Assembly (NCBI RefSeq): GCF_900114065.1
Contig: NZ_FORS01000008.1
Location: 1 to 64,000, forward strand
Source: Stutzerimonas kunmingensis
GTDB taxonomy: Bacteria > Pseudomonadota > Gammaproteobacteria > Pseudomonadales > Pseudomonadaceae
Length of the DNA stretch: 64,000 nucleotides
Direction: 5' to 3'
The notes under the pieces were generated by a model. The model saw only the letters and a program-made list of their open reading frames with translations. It had not been told where the DNA came from and did no database searches. Made by a program: the position numbers and the translations under genes. This document shows, one piece after another, positions 24,855 to 32,563 of the stretch. Numbering within the stretch: the stretch's first letter is position 1; each line of letters starts with the position of its first letter.

Positions 24855-25784
24855 TCAGGTCCAGCCGTAGCGCACCAGGTGGAAGAAGATCGGCGCGGCG
24901 AAGCAGACCGAATCGAGCCGGTCGAGCATGCCGCCGTGGCCCTCGATCATGTGCCCCCAGTCCTTGACGCCACGGTCGCGTTTGATCGCCGACATCACCA
25001 GGCCACCGAAGAAGCCCAGCAGGTTCAGCAGCAGCGCCATCAGCGCCGCCTGCCACCAGGCGAACGGGGTGATCCAGAACAGCGCCGCGCCGATTAGTGT
25101 CGCGAGGAAGATCCCGCCGACGAAGCCTTCGACAGTCTTGGACGGCGACAGGCGCGGGGCGATCTTGCGCTTGCCGGCCAACTTGCCGCACACGTACTGC
25201 AACACGTCGGAGAGCTGCACGACGATGATCAGCCAGGCGATCAGCAGCAGGTTGCGACCTTCGTAGCCGGCAATTTCCAGGGTGAGCAGGGCAGGGACGT
25301 GGGAGACGCAGAAGGCTGCGATCATCAGGCCCCATTGCACCTTCGAGGCACGTTCGAGAAAGCGCGTGGTGTCGCCACCCAGCGACGCCAGGATCGGCAG
25401 CAACAGGAACACGTAGACCGGAATGAAGATGGCGAACAGGCCGTACCAGCCGACCGCTACCAGCAGATACTGCAGCGGCAGCACCAGGTAGAACGCCGCG
25501 ACCAAGGCCGGATAGTCGCTGCTGCGCGTCGGCGTCAGCGTCATGAATTCGCGCAACGCGAAGAACGACACCAGGTAGAAAAGGATCACCACGGCGGTGT
25601 GGCCGAGCCAGAAGGCGATACCGATCAGCGCAACCATCACCCACCAGGCATTGATGCGGGCGTTGAGGTTGTCGATCACCGGACTCTCGCCGCCGCTGCG
25701 ACGCTTGAGGACGAAGCCGATCAGCGATGCCAGGGCGAGCAGGGCACCGATACCGGCGAACAGCAGCAGGGTATTGCGATCCAT
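24855..25784 (-). CDS. Phosphatidate cytidylyltransferase (CdsA-like)
   Basis: 309-aa integral membrane enzyme of the CTP transferase 1 family, making CDP-diacylglycerol from phosphatidate and CTP. About 8 hydrophobic segments; the C-terminal signature SPSKTVEGFVGGIFLA, followed by IKRDRGVKDWG...HGGMLDRLDS with the metal-binding Asp, is complete. It starts 1 bp after the stop of the acyltransferase gene, so the two are translationally coupled. It is probably a second CdsA beside the essential one. Confidence 0.88.
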   Translation of the reverse strand: MDRNTLLLFAGIGALLALASLIGFVLKRRSGGESPVIDNLNARINAWWVMVALIGIAFWLGHTAVVILFYLVSFFALREFMTLTPTRSSDYPALVAAFYLVLPLQYLLVAVGWYGLFAIFIPVYVFLLLPILASLGGDTTRFLERASKVQWGLMIAAFCVSHVPALLTLEIAGYEGRNLLLIAWLIIVVQLSDVLQYVCGKLAGKRKIAPRLSPSKTVEGFVGGIFLATLIGAALFWITPFAWWQAALMALLLNLLGFFGGLVMSAIKRDRGVKDWGHMIEGHGGMLDRLDSVCFAAPIFFHLVRYGWT

Positions 25785-25785
25785 G

Positions 25786-26406
25786 TCAGTCTTCCTTCGG
25801 GGCCAGTTCTAGCAAAGCCAGGCGAGCGCGCTGCAGAAACGCGTCCTTGTCCTCGTCCTTTTCGATGCTCATGGGCGCGCCGAAGCTGACGCTGCACAGC
25901 AGGGGCAGCGGCAGGCTGCGGCCCTTGGGCATCACGCGATTGAGGTTGGCGATCCACACCGGCACCAGCTCCACGTCCGGGCACGCCAGGCCCAGGCGAT
26001 ACAGCCCGCTCTTGAACGGCAGCAGGCCTTCTTCCAGATTGCGTGTGCCCTCGGGGAAGAGGATCAGTGAATCGCCTCCGGCCAGGGCGTCGAGCATCGG
26101 TTGCAGCGGATTCGACTCCGGGCCGCTGCGCTCGCGATCCACCAGCACACCGTTGAACAGGCGATGGATGACGAAGCGGCGCAGCGCGCTGCTCTGCCAG
26201 TAATCGGCGCCGGCGACGGGCCGGGTCCTGCGCCGCAGGTCAGGCGGTAGCGATGCCCAGAGCAGCACGAAATCACCGTGGCTGCTGTGGTTGGCGAAAT
26301 AGATGCGTTGCCGGTTGAGCGGCGCGCAGCCGATCCAGAGGCTGCGCGTACCGGTCAGCAGGCGTGCAACGGAAGTGATCGCGAAGGCGAGCAGAGCGCC
26401 GAGCAT
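25786..26406 (-). CDS. 1-acylglycerol-3-phosphate acyltransferase-like (PlsC family)
   Basis: 206-aa membrane-associated acyltransferase. Block I NHSSHGDF (H-X4-D) near residue 39 and block III FPEGTRN near 117 are intact, so it should be active. An N-terminal hydrophobic segment (ALLAFAITSVARLL) anchors it. It lies between CdsA-like and CDP-alcohol transferase genes in one minus-strand operon, which points to acylation of a glycerol or related phospholipid precursor. Confidence 0.85.
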   Translation of the reverse strand: MLGALLAFAITSVARLLTGTRSLWIGCAPLNRQRIYFANHSSHGDFVLLWASLPPDLRRRTRPVAGADYWQSSALRRFVIHRLFNGVLVDRERSGPESNPLQPMLDALAGGDSLILFPEGTRNLEEGLLPFKSGLYRLGLACPDVELVPVWIANLNRVMPKGRSLPLPLLCSVSFGAPMSIEKDEDKDAFLQRARLALLELAPKED

Positions 26407-26458
26407 GGGATGTTCCTCGGTATCGGGCGGGAAGTCGGTGGTGCGGATGGGTGGCGGT

Positions 26459-27085
26459 TCAGTCCGCTTCGGCGGGCGCCGATGCGGTTTCCGCCAGGCC
26501 TTGTCTGACCCGGTTGCTCAGCGTGAGAATCGACAGCCCGGCGATCAGCAGCAACAGGCCGTTGATCCAGGCGGCTGGCAACAGGCCCAGGGCGACGCCG
26601 GTGGCCAGCACGCCGAAGGCGAAGGCCCTGTCGCTCTTGCCCATCGGGCCGTCGTAACGGCGTGAGGCGCCCACCATCGGACCGAGCACACCGGCGTACT
26701 CGGTCAGCGCTGCGAGCACCACCACCAGCACCACGGCAGCTGGCCAGACGCCGGTCACCAGCGCGAGCGGCAGGTAGAGCGCCGCATCGGCGGCCACATC
26801 GCAGAGTTCGTTGAGGTAGGCGCCGAGCTTCGATTGCTGGCCGAATTCTCGCGCCAGCATGCCGTCGATGGCGTTCAGTGCCATGCGCAGCAGCATCCAC
26901 AGTGGGATCAGCAGGAAGATCCAGAGGTGCTCGATCAGCAGCGCGACCGCCGCTGCGACGGCCAGCGACACGACCAGCGCTGCCAGCGTGACCTGATTGG
27001 CCGTGATGCCGCTGTCATGGAGGCGCTGGACCAGTGGGCGCAGTAGTGCCTGAAAACGGGGCTTGAGCTGATAGATGGAGGGCAT
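26459..27085 (-). CDS. CDP-alcohol phosphatidyltransferase family protein
   Basis: 208-aa membrane enzyme that transfers a phosphatidyl group from CDP-diacylglycerol to an alcohol. The family motif D-G-X2-A-R-X8-G-X3-D-X3-D is visible as DGMLAREFGQQSKLGAYLNELCD with the next Asp four residues on. About 6 membrane helices. It is the first gene of the operon acyltransferase-CdsA-like, so the three would together supply and use CDP-diacylglycerol. The alcohol acceptor is unknown. Confidence 0.87.
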   Translation of the reverse strand: MPSIYQLKPRFQALLRPLVQRLHDSGITANQVTLAALVVSLAVAAAVALLIEHLWIFLLIPLWMLLRMALNAIDGMLAREFGQQSKLGAYLNELCDVAADAALYLPLALVTGVWPAAVVLVVVLAALTEYAGVLGPMVGASRRYDGPMGKSDRAFAFGVLATGVALGLLPAAWINGLLLLIAGLSILTLSNRVRQGLAETASAPAEAD

Positions 27086-27250
27086 GCATCGATTCCTTTC
27101 GATGATCGGCGAGTCGCGCGTTTCGGCTAACGCCAGCGCGCATCCTGTGCGCCCGGCACTTTGGGGTAAAGCCCTGGCGGTCGCAAGTTGCTCTGGAAAA
27201 TTTGCGAGGTGTTGAACGCTTTCGCGCCGAGCCGGTAGCGGGGAATCGAC

Positions 27251-28204
27251 CTAGAAGGCAAAAGGAAGCGCGCTGGATGGATGCTGGCGCGCCTTCAGCA
27301 GGCGGTGAAACTCATCGGGATCTTTCACCTGCACGTCCGTCTTGCCTTCGTGACGCTGCGCCGCGATCAGTCGCGATAGCCAGAAACGCACGCAGGCCAC
27401 GCGCAGCATCGGCTGCCAGAGCTCGGCTTCGGCCGGGGTGAAGCGGCGCAGTGCGGAGTAGGCCGCCAGCAAGGGTTCGCTGCGTTCACCGTCGATCTCG
27501 CCATTGGGGTGCGAGCACCAGTCGTTCACGGCGATGGCCAGGTCGTAGAGCATCGGCCCGGAGCAGGCGTTGTAGAAGTCGATCACACCGGTCAGGTGGC
27601 TGCCTTCGAACAGCACGTTATCGCGGAACAGATCGGCGTGCAGGTTTGCGCGCGGTAGGGCGAGGAGTTTCGGGCGCAGCTCGGCGATCTCTGCCAGGCC
27701 TTCGCGCAACAGCGGCAGCTGGTCCTCGGAGAGGCTCAGCGCCAGGCTTGGCCCCTGTTCCTGCATCCAGTCCAGGCCGCGGTCGCTGGCGCGTTCGAGG
27801 ATGTGCTCGCGGGTGGCCAGATGCAGACGCGCCAGCAGCCGGCCGACCTCGGCGCAATGGTGCGGATTGGGCGCCATCACATGCTTGCCGGGCAGGCGCG
27901 GCTGCAGCAGCGCAGGCTTTTCCGCCAGCTTGCGCAGCGCCTCGCCCTGCTCGCTGCGCAGCGCATAGGGCACCGGCAGGCCGGCGCGGTGCAGCACGTC
28001 GAGCAGCTCGATGAAGAACGGCAAATCCTGGGTCGGACCACGCTCGATCAGCGTCAGAACGTATTCGCCCTGTTCGAGGCTGACGAAGAAATTGCTGTTC
28101 TCGCTGCCTGCGACGATGCCCTGGAAGTCGCGCAACCGGCCGAGCCGGTACGGCGCCAGGAAGGCTTCCAGTTCATCGCGTTGCAGGGGCGTGAATACCG
28201 ACAT
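27251..28204 (-). CDS. thrB: Homoserine kinase (ThrB, choline-kinase fold type)
   Basis: 317-aa cytosolic kinase of the aminoglycoside phosphotransferase fold used as homoserine kinase in Pseudomonas. It phosphorylates L-homoserine for threonine synthesis. Residues SENSNFFV (ATP loop), NLHADLFRDNVLF (catalytic Asp with HxDxxxxN) and GVIDFYNAC (metal Asp) are in place. It follows a DUF2782 gene after 24 bp, next to polA, the order found in other pseudomonads. Confidence 0.9.
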   Translation of the reverse strand: MSVFTPLQRDELEAFLAPYRLGRLRDFQGIVAGSENSNFFVSLEQGEYVLTLIERGPTQDLPFFIELLDVLHRAGLPVPYALRSEQGEALRKLAEKPALLQPRLPGKHVMAPNPHHCAEVGRLLARLHLATREHILERASDRGLDWMQEQGPSLALSLSEDQLPLLREGLAEIAELRPKLLALPRANLHADLFRDNVLFEGSHLTGVIDFYNACSGPMLYDLAIAVNDWCSHPNGEIDGERSEPLLAAYSALRRFTPAEAELWQPMLRVACVRFWLSRLIAAQRHEGKTDVQVKDPDEFHRLLKARQHPSSALPFAF

Positions 28205-28228
28205 GCTGTGCTCCCGGCGGTTGATGGG

Positions 28229-28513
28229 TTACCAGCTGAAGATCTTCCAGGAGGGGATCAGCATGTCCGGCTGGTCGGAACGGACGAAGTTGCCGTCGTT
28301 GCCGTCTGCGCGCACCAGAAAGTACGGTTTGCCATGCTTGGGCGTGACTTTCACGGCATAGAGGAAGCCATTGACGCGGTATTCCTCGACGGTACGGTCG
28401 CCTTCCTGACGGATGGTTACGTCGGGCTCGCCGTCGACCGACTCCTGGGCAAAACCGGCCAGGGGAGCGCACGCCAGCAGGCTGGCCAGCATCAGGTGTT
28501 TGAGAGCGCGCAT
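28229..28513 (-). CDS. DUF2782 periplasmic protein
   Basis: 94-aa secreted protein, function unknown. Signal peptide ~1-22 (LMLASLLACAPLAGFA), then a small beta-rich domain (EPDVTIRQEGDRTVEEYRVNGFLYAVKVTP, then GKPYFLVRADG). The same gene accompanies thrB and polA in other pseudomonads, where it is DUF2782. It is divergent from polA with 76 bp between start codons, and cotranscribed with thrB. Confidence 0.88.
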   Translation of the reverse strand: MRALKHLMLASLLACAPLAGFAQESVDGEPDVTIRQEGDRTVEEYRVNGFLYAVKVTPKHGKPYFLVRADGNDGNFVRSDQPDMLIPSWKIFSW

Positions 28514-28589
28514 GGTAACCTTGTCCCTTTGTCGATAAGTGGTCCTTGGCATTCTAGCTCCGGGCCCGCCGAAAAGGTTGATTCCGCTC

Positions 28590-31334
28590 ATGAGCCAAGC
28601 TCCCCTGATCCTGGTGGACGGTTCGTCCTACCTCTATCGCGCCTTTCATGCCCTGCCTCCTCTGACCACCTCCACCGGAAAGCCGACCGGCGCGGTCAAG
28701 GGCGTGCTGAACATGCTGCTCAGCCTGCGTCGGCAATACCCGGACAGTCCGTTCGCGGTGGTTTTCGATGCCAAGGGGCCAACCTTCCGCGACGCGCTGT
28801 TCGAGAACTACAAGTCTCATCGTCCGCCGATGCCGGATGACCTGCGCTCCCAGGTCGAGCCGCTGCATGCCAGCGTCCGCGCCCTCGGCATGCCGCTGCT
28901 GTGCGTGGAAGGCGTGGAGGCCGACGACGTCATTGGCACCCTGGCGCGTCAGTGCGCGGCGCTCGGCCGCGACGTGATCATCTCCACCGGCGACAAGGAC
29001 ATGGCGCAGCTGGTCTGTCCGCACGTCACCCTGGTCAACACCATGACCGGCAGCGTTTATGACATCGAAGGCGTGAAGAACAAGTTCGGCGTCGGCCCGG
29101 AGCTGATCATCGACTTCCTTGCGCTGATGGGCGACAAGGTCGACAACATTCCTGGCGTGCCAGGCGTGGGCGAGAAGACGGCGTGTGGTCTGCTCAACGG
29201 CATCCCAGGCGGGCTCAAGGGGCTTTACGACAACCTCGACCAGGTCGCCGGCCTGCCGATCCGCGGCGCCAAGTCACTGGGCGCCAAGCTCGCCGAACAC
29301 CGCGACGCCGCCTTCATGTCCTATGAGCTGGCGACCATCAAGCTCGACGTGCCGCTGGACGTCGAGGTCGCCGACCTGATGCCCGGCGAGCCGCACCGCG
29401 AGGCGCTGATTGCGCTGTACCGCGAGCTGGAATTCAAGAACTGGCTGGACGACCTGCTGCGCGAGGCCAAGGCCGCGGGCGAGAACTGCGAGGTGCAGCC
29501 AGAAGGCTGCTCGATCCAGGCCGAAGCCGAGTACACCACGATCCTTGATCCGGCCGAGTTCGATGCCTGGCTCGAGCGCCTGAAGAACGCCGAGTGCTTC
29601 GCCTTCGATACCGAAACCACCAGCATCGATGCTCAGCGCGCCGAGCTGGTCGGCGTGTCGTTCGCCGTCGAGCCGGGCCAGGCGGCCTACGTGCCGCTGC
29701 GTCATTCCTATATGGGTGTGCCGCAGCAGCTCGAGCTTGATGCCGTGCTTGGCGCGCTCAAGCCGCTGCTGGAGGATCCGGCGAAGACCAAGATCTGCCA
29801 GCACGGCAAGTACGACATGAACGTGCTGATGCACTACGGCATCGAGATGCGCGGCATGACCTTCGACACCATGCTCGAATCCTACGTGCTCGACGCCACC
29901 GCCACCCGCCACGACATGGACAGCCTGGCGCTCAAGTACCTCGGCCGTGGCACCATCCGTTTCGAGGACATCGCCGGCAAGGGCGCCAAGCAGCTGACCT
30001 TCGACCAGATCGCCATCGAGCAGGCCGGGCCCTATGCCGCGGAAGATGCCGACGTCACCCTGCGCCTGCACCAGACCCTGCTCGGCAAGCTGGAGCAGAC
30101 GCCGTCATTGCTCAAGGTGCTGAGCGAGATCGAGATGCCGCTGGTGCCGGTGCTGGCGCGCATAGAGCGCAACGGGGCGCTGGTCGATGCGCAGCTGCTC
30201 GGCCAGCAGAGCGTCGAGCTGGGCGACAAGCTGGTTAGGCTGGAACGCGAGGCCTTCGACATCGCCGGCGAGGAGTTCAACCTCGGCTCGCCCAAGCAGC
30301 TGGGCGCGATTCTCTACGACAAGCTCGGTTGTCCGGTGATCTCCAAGACCGCCGGTGGTCAGCCGTCCACCGCGGAAAGCGTGCTTGCCGAACTGGCCGA
30401 GCAGGATTACCCGCTGCCCAAGGTGATCATGCAGCACCGCTCGTTGAGCAAGCTCAAGGGCACCTACACCGACAAGCTGCCGCAGCAGATCAACCCGCGC
30501 ACCGGGCGCATCCACACCAGCTATCACCAGGCGGTGACGGCCACCGGCCGGCTGTCTTCCTCCGACCCGAACCTGCAGAACATTCCTATCCGAACCGCCG
30601 AGGGCCGCCGCATTCGCCAGGCCTTCATCGCCGCGCCGGGCTACAAGCTGCTCGCGGCCGACTACTCGCAGATCGAGCTGCGCATCATGGCTCATCTGGC
30701 GCAGGATGCCGGTCTGCTGCACGCTTTCCAGAACGACCTCGACGTGCACCGTGCCACCGCTGCCGAGGTCTTCGGCGTGCCGCTGGAGCAGGTCAGCAAC
30801 GATCAGCGCCGCAGCGCCAAGGCGATCAACTTCGGCCTGATCTACGGCATGAGCGCTTTCGGCCTGGCCAAGCAGATCGACGTCGGCCGCAAGGAGGCGC
30901 AGGAGTACATTGACCGCTATTTCGCCCGCTACCCCGGCGTGCTCGCCTACATGGAGCGCACCCGCACCCAGGCCGCGGAGCAGGGCTACGTCGAGACGCT
31001 GTTCGGTCGGCGGCTGTACCTGCCGGAGATCAATTCGAAGAACGGCGCCATGCGCAAGGGTGCCGAACGCACCGCGATCAACGCGCCGATGCAGGGCACC
31101 GCAGCGGACATCATCAAGCGCGCCATGATCGCCGTGGACGGCTGGCTGCAGGACAGCGGGCTGGATGCGCGGGTGATTCTGCAGGTGCACGATGAATTGG
31201 TGCTGGAAGTGCGCGAAGACCTGGTCGAGCAGGTCCGCCAGCAGATCTGTCCGTTGATGAGCGAGGCGGCCCAGCTGGACGTACCGCTGCTGGTCGAAGC
31301 GGGCGTTGGCAACAACTGGGACGAGGCGCACTGA
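28590..31334 (+). CDS. polA: DNA polymerase I
   Basis: 914-aa repair and Okazaki-fragment polymerase. The 5' nuclease domain (1-~300) has GVEADDVIGTLA and TGDKDMAQLV. A complete 3'-5' exonuclease domain follows (~325-510; CFAFDTETTSID with both acidic residues). The polymerase domain has motif A DYSQIELRIMAHL, the O-helix RRSAKAINFGLIYG and motif C VHDELVLEV. Length and all active-site acids fit the proofreading form. ATG 28590 gives the usual MSQAPLILVDGSSYLYRAF start. Confidence 0.97.
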   Translation: MSQAPLILVDGSSYLYRAFHALPPLTTSTGKPTGAVKGVLNMLLSLRRQYPDSPFAVVFDAKGPTFRDALFENYKSHRPPMPDDLRSQVEPLHASVRALGMPLLCVEGVEADDVIGTLARQCAALGRDVIISTGDKDMAQLVCPHVTLVNTMTGSVYDIEGVKNKFGVGPELIIDFLALMGDKVDNIPGVPGVGEKTACGLLNGIPGGLKGLYDNLDQVAGLPIRGAKSLGAKLAEHRDAAFMSYELATIKLDVPLDVEVADLMPGEPHREALIALYRELEFKNWLDDLLREAKAAGENCEVQPEGCSIQAEAEYTTILDPAEFDAWLERLKNAECFAFDTETTSIDAQRAELVGVSFAVEPGQAAYVPLRHSYMGVPQQLELDAVLGALKPLLEDPAKTKICQHGKYDMNVLMHYGIEMRGMTFDTMLESYVLDATATRHDMDSLALKYLGRGTIRFEDIAGKGAKQLTFDQIAIEQAGPYAAEDADVTLRLHQTLLGKLEQTPSLLKVLSEIEMPLVPVLARIERNGALVDAQLLGQQSVELGDKLVRLEREAFDIAGEEFNLGSPKQLGAILYDKLGCPVISKTAGGQPSTAESVLAELAEQDYPLPKVIMQHRSLSKLKGTYTDKLPQQINPRTGRIHTSYHQAVTATGRLSSSDPNLQNIPIRTAEGRRIRQAFIAAPGYKLLAADYSQIELRIMAHLAQDAGLLHAFQNDLDVHRATAAEVFGVPLEQVSNDQRRSAKAINFGLIYGMSAFGLAKQIDVGRKEAQEYIDRYFARYPGVLAYMERTRTQAAEQGYVETLFGRRLYLPEINSKNGAMRKGAERTAINAPMQGTAADIIKRAMIAVDGWLQDSGLDARVILQVHDELVLEVREDLVEQVRQQICPLMSEAAQLDVPLLVEAGVGNNWDEAH

Positions 31335-31351
31335 CCGGCCTGCTGAAAAAT

Positions 31352-31375
31352 GTCGATAGTCGACGAATTTTTTTT
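31352..31375 (+). terminator. polA terminator
   Basis: GTCGA TAG TCGAC followed by GAA and eight T residues, 17 nt after the polA stop. The stem is short but the U tract is long. Confidence 0.6.
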
Positions 31376-31385
31376 CGTTCGCGTT

Positions 31386-31413
31386 GAACTTCCGCTGCAA
31401 CCATCCGGTCAGA
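31386..31413 (+). promoter_or_regulatory. Sigma22 (AlgU/RpoE)-type promoter of the ErsA-like sRNA
   Basis: GAACTT at 31386-31391, a 17-bp spacer and TCAGA at 31409-31413 match the GAACTT-N16/17-TCtGA consensus of AlgU-dependent promoters. The start would be near 31420. Confidence 0.75.
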
Positions 31414-31419
31414 GCATGC

Positions 31420-31547
31420 GAAGGGTGTAAAAGCCCTTCGATGCTCCTTGTTGTGTTAAGTGTTGGCAGATCTCTGGACCCCGCCCTAGCGGTCCGGATT
31501 TGGACCTCGAACTTCCCCCTCCCCCAATGAAGTTCGAGGTTTTTTTT
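31420..31547 (+). ncRNA. ersA: ErsA-type small regulatory RNA
   Basis: About 128 nt, close to the ~130 nt of P. aeruginosa ErsA, and at the same locus just after polA (the Spot 42 position in enterics). It begins with a hairpin CGAAGGG/CCCTTCG (31426-31444), has a middle hairpin GGACC/GGTCC, and ends in an intrinsic terminator ACCTCGAACTTC/GAAGTTCGAGGT (31504-31540) with a T run and a C-rich loop (CCCCTCCCCC) suited to base pairing with mRNAs. ErsA in P. aeruginosa acts with Hfq on envelope and exopolysaccharide genes under AlgU; transfer of that role to this organism is inference. Confidence 0.75.
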
Positions 31548-31589
31548 GCCTGCAGAAAAGTGGATGAGGCCTCACCGGGGGCAATGGCC

Positions 31590-31712
31590 TGCGCAATCTC
31601 TTGCGCAGCATTCTGTGGATAAGTTTGTGGGTAAGCTGTTCGCAGTGCGATGAGTCGCGAGCTTGGTGGGCGTTGCGCAACTTGTTGCCATGTCTGCGCA
31701 GGAACTTGCGCA
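31590..31712. repeat. Three TGCGCA inverted-repeat sites upstream of hcp
   Basis: TGCGCAA TCTC TTGCGCA at 31590-31607, a half-degenerate copy TGCGCAA CTTG TTGCCA at 31674-31690, and TGCGCAG GAAC TTGCGCA at 31695-31712. They share TGCGCAR-N4-TTGCGCA. They lie about 90-210 bp upstream of a sigma54-type promoter, the usual distance of enhancer-binding-protein sites. Confidence 0.6.
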
Positions 31713-31798
31713 GCTTTCTGTGTCGGGCATCACTTCTGCTATTCGGGTTGTGTGATGAAAATTAACTATCTCTTTGACAAATAAGCATTTTTTATTTT

Positions 31799-31814
31799 TG
31801 GCACGGCGCTTGTT
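31799..31814 (+). promoter_or_regulatory. Sigma54 promoter of hcp
   Basis: TGGCACG-N4-TTGTT, with the -24 GG at 31800-31801 and the -12 G at 31812, close to the consensus TGGCAC-N5-TTGCW (one mismatch in the -12 element). An AT-rich tract (31755-31798) separates it from the TGCGCA repeats and could hold an IHF bend. Confidence 0.6.
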
Positions 31815-31861
31815 GTTACGAAATGGCCATTTGGCACTCATTTCAGACAAGGAGAGCACCC

Positions 31862-32380
31862 ATGCCAACACCCGCGTATCTGTCCCTCGAAGGCACCAAG
31901 CAAGGCCTGATCACCGCCGGCACCTTCACCGAGGACTCGGTTGGCAACATCTTCCAGGAAGGCCATGAGGACCAGATCCTGGTGCAGGCCTTCCAGCATC
32001 AGGTCATCATCCCGCGTGACCCGCAGTCCGGCCAGCCGACAGGCCAGCGCGTACACAAGCCGCTGATGATCACCAAGGTATTCGATAAGTCGTCGCCACT
32101 GATCTTCAACGCTCTGACTTCCGGCGAGCGCCTGAACAAGTGCCGTCTGGAGTGGTACCGCACCTCGTCCACCGGCACCCAGGAGCACTACTTCACCATC
32201 GAGCTGGAAGATGCGGTGATCGTCGACGTGCAGTCGCGCATGCCCAACTGCCAGGACCCGAACATGTCCCATTTCACCCATCTGGAAGACGTGTACTTCA
32301 CCTACCGCAAGATCGTCTGGACCCACGAGGTTTCCGGCACCTCCGGCTCCGACGACTGGCGCACCCCGATCGCTGGCTGA
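31862..32380 (+). CDS. hcp: Type VI secretion tube protein Hcp
   Basis: 172-aa Hcp, forming the hexameric rings of the T6SS inner tube and carrying effectors. It has the family's start MPTPAYLSLEGTKQGLITAG, HQVIIPRDPQSGQPTGQRVHKPLMITKVFDKSSP and C-terminal THEVSGTSGSDDW. GGAG precedes the start. It heads an orphan module with vgrG 183 bp downstream; no tss structural genes lie in the window, so it must be used by a T6SS encoded elsewhere. It is probably expressed from a sigma54 promoter. Confidence 0.96.
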   Translation: MPTPAYLSLEGTKQGLITAGTFTEDSVGNIFQEGHEDQILVQAFQHQVIIPRDPQSGQPTGQRVHKPLMITKVFDKSSPLIFNALTSGERLNKCRLEWYRTSSTGTQEHYFTIELEDAVIVDVQSRMPNCQDPNMSHFTHLEDVYFTYRKIVWTHEVSGTSGSDDWRTPIAG

Positions 32381-32396
32381 TTCGCGGCGGTCCCGC

Positions 32397-32427
32397 TTCG
32401 GCCAGGCTCGCCTGGCCGAACGCTTTT
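32397..32427 (+). terminator. Terminator after hcp
   Basis: TTCGGCCAGGC TC GCCTGGCCGAA then CGCTTTTTG: a perfect 11-bp stem with a 5-T run 16 nt after the hcp stop. It should keep hcp mRNA in excess over vgrG. Confidence 0.75.
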
Positions 32428-32460
32428 TGCGAAGCACTGAACAGATTCCGCCATCGTCGT

Positions 32461-32489
32461 TCTGGAATGCGCTAACCATGCATTCTAGA
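32461..32489. promoter_or_regulatory. Inverted repeat upstream of vgrG
   Basis: TCTGGAATGC, 9 nt, GCATTCTAGA, a 10-bp repeat with one mismatch, 75 bp before vgrG. It lies beyond the hcp terminator, so it may be an operator or part of a separate vgrG promoter. Confidence 0.35.
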
Positions 32490-32563
32490 GCGGCCGGCCT
32501 GTGTTACACGGGGCTCCGCAAGCGCCCATACGCTGATACATGGACTGAACAGGAGGAACATGG

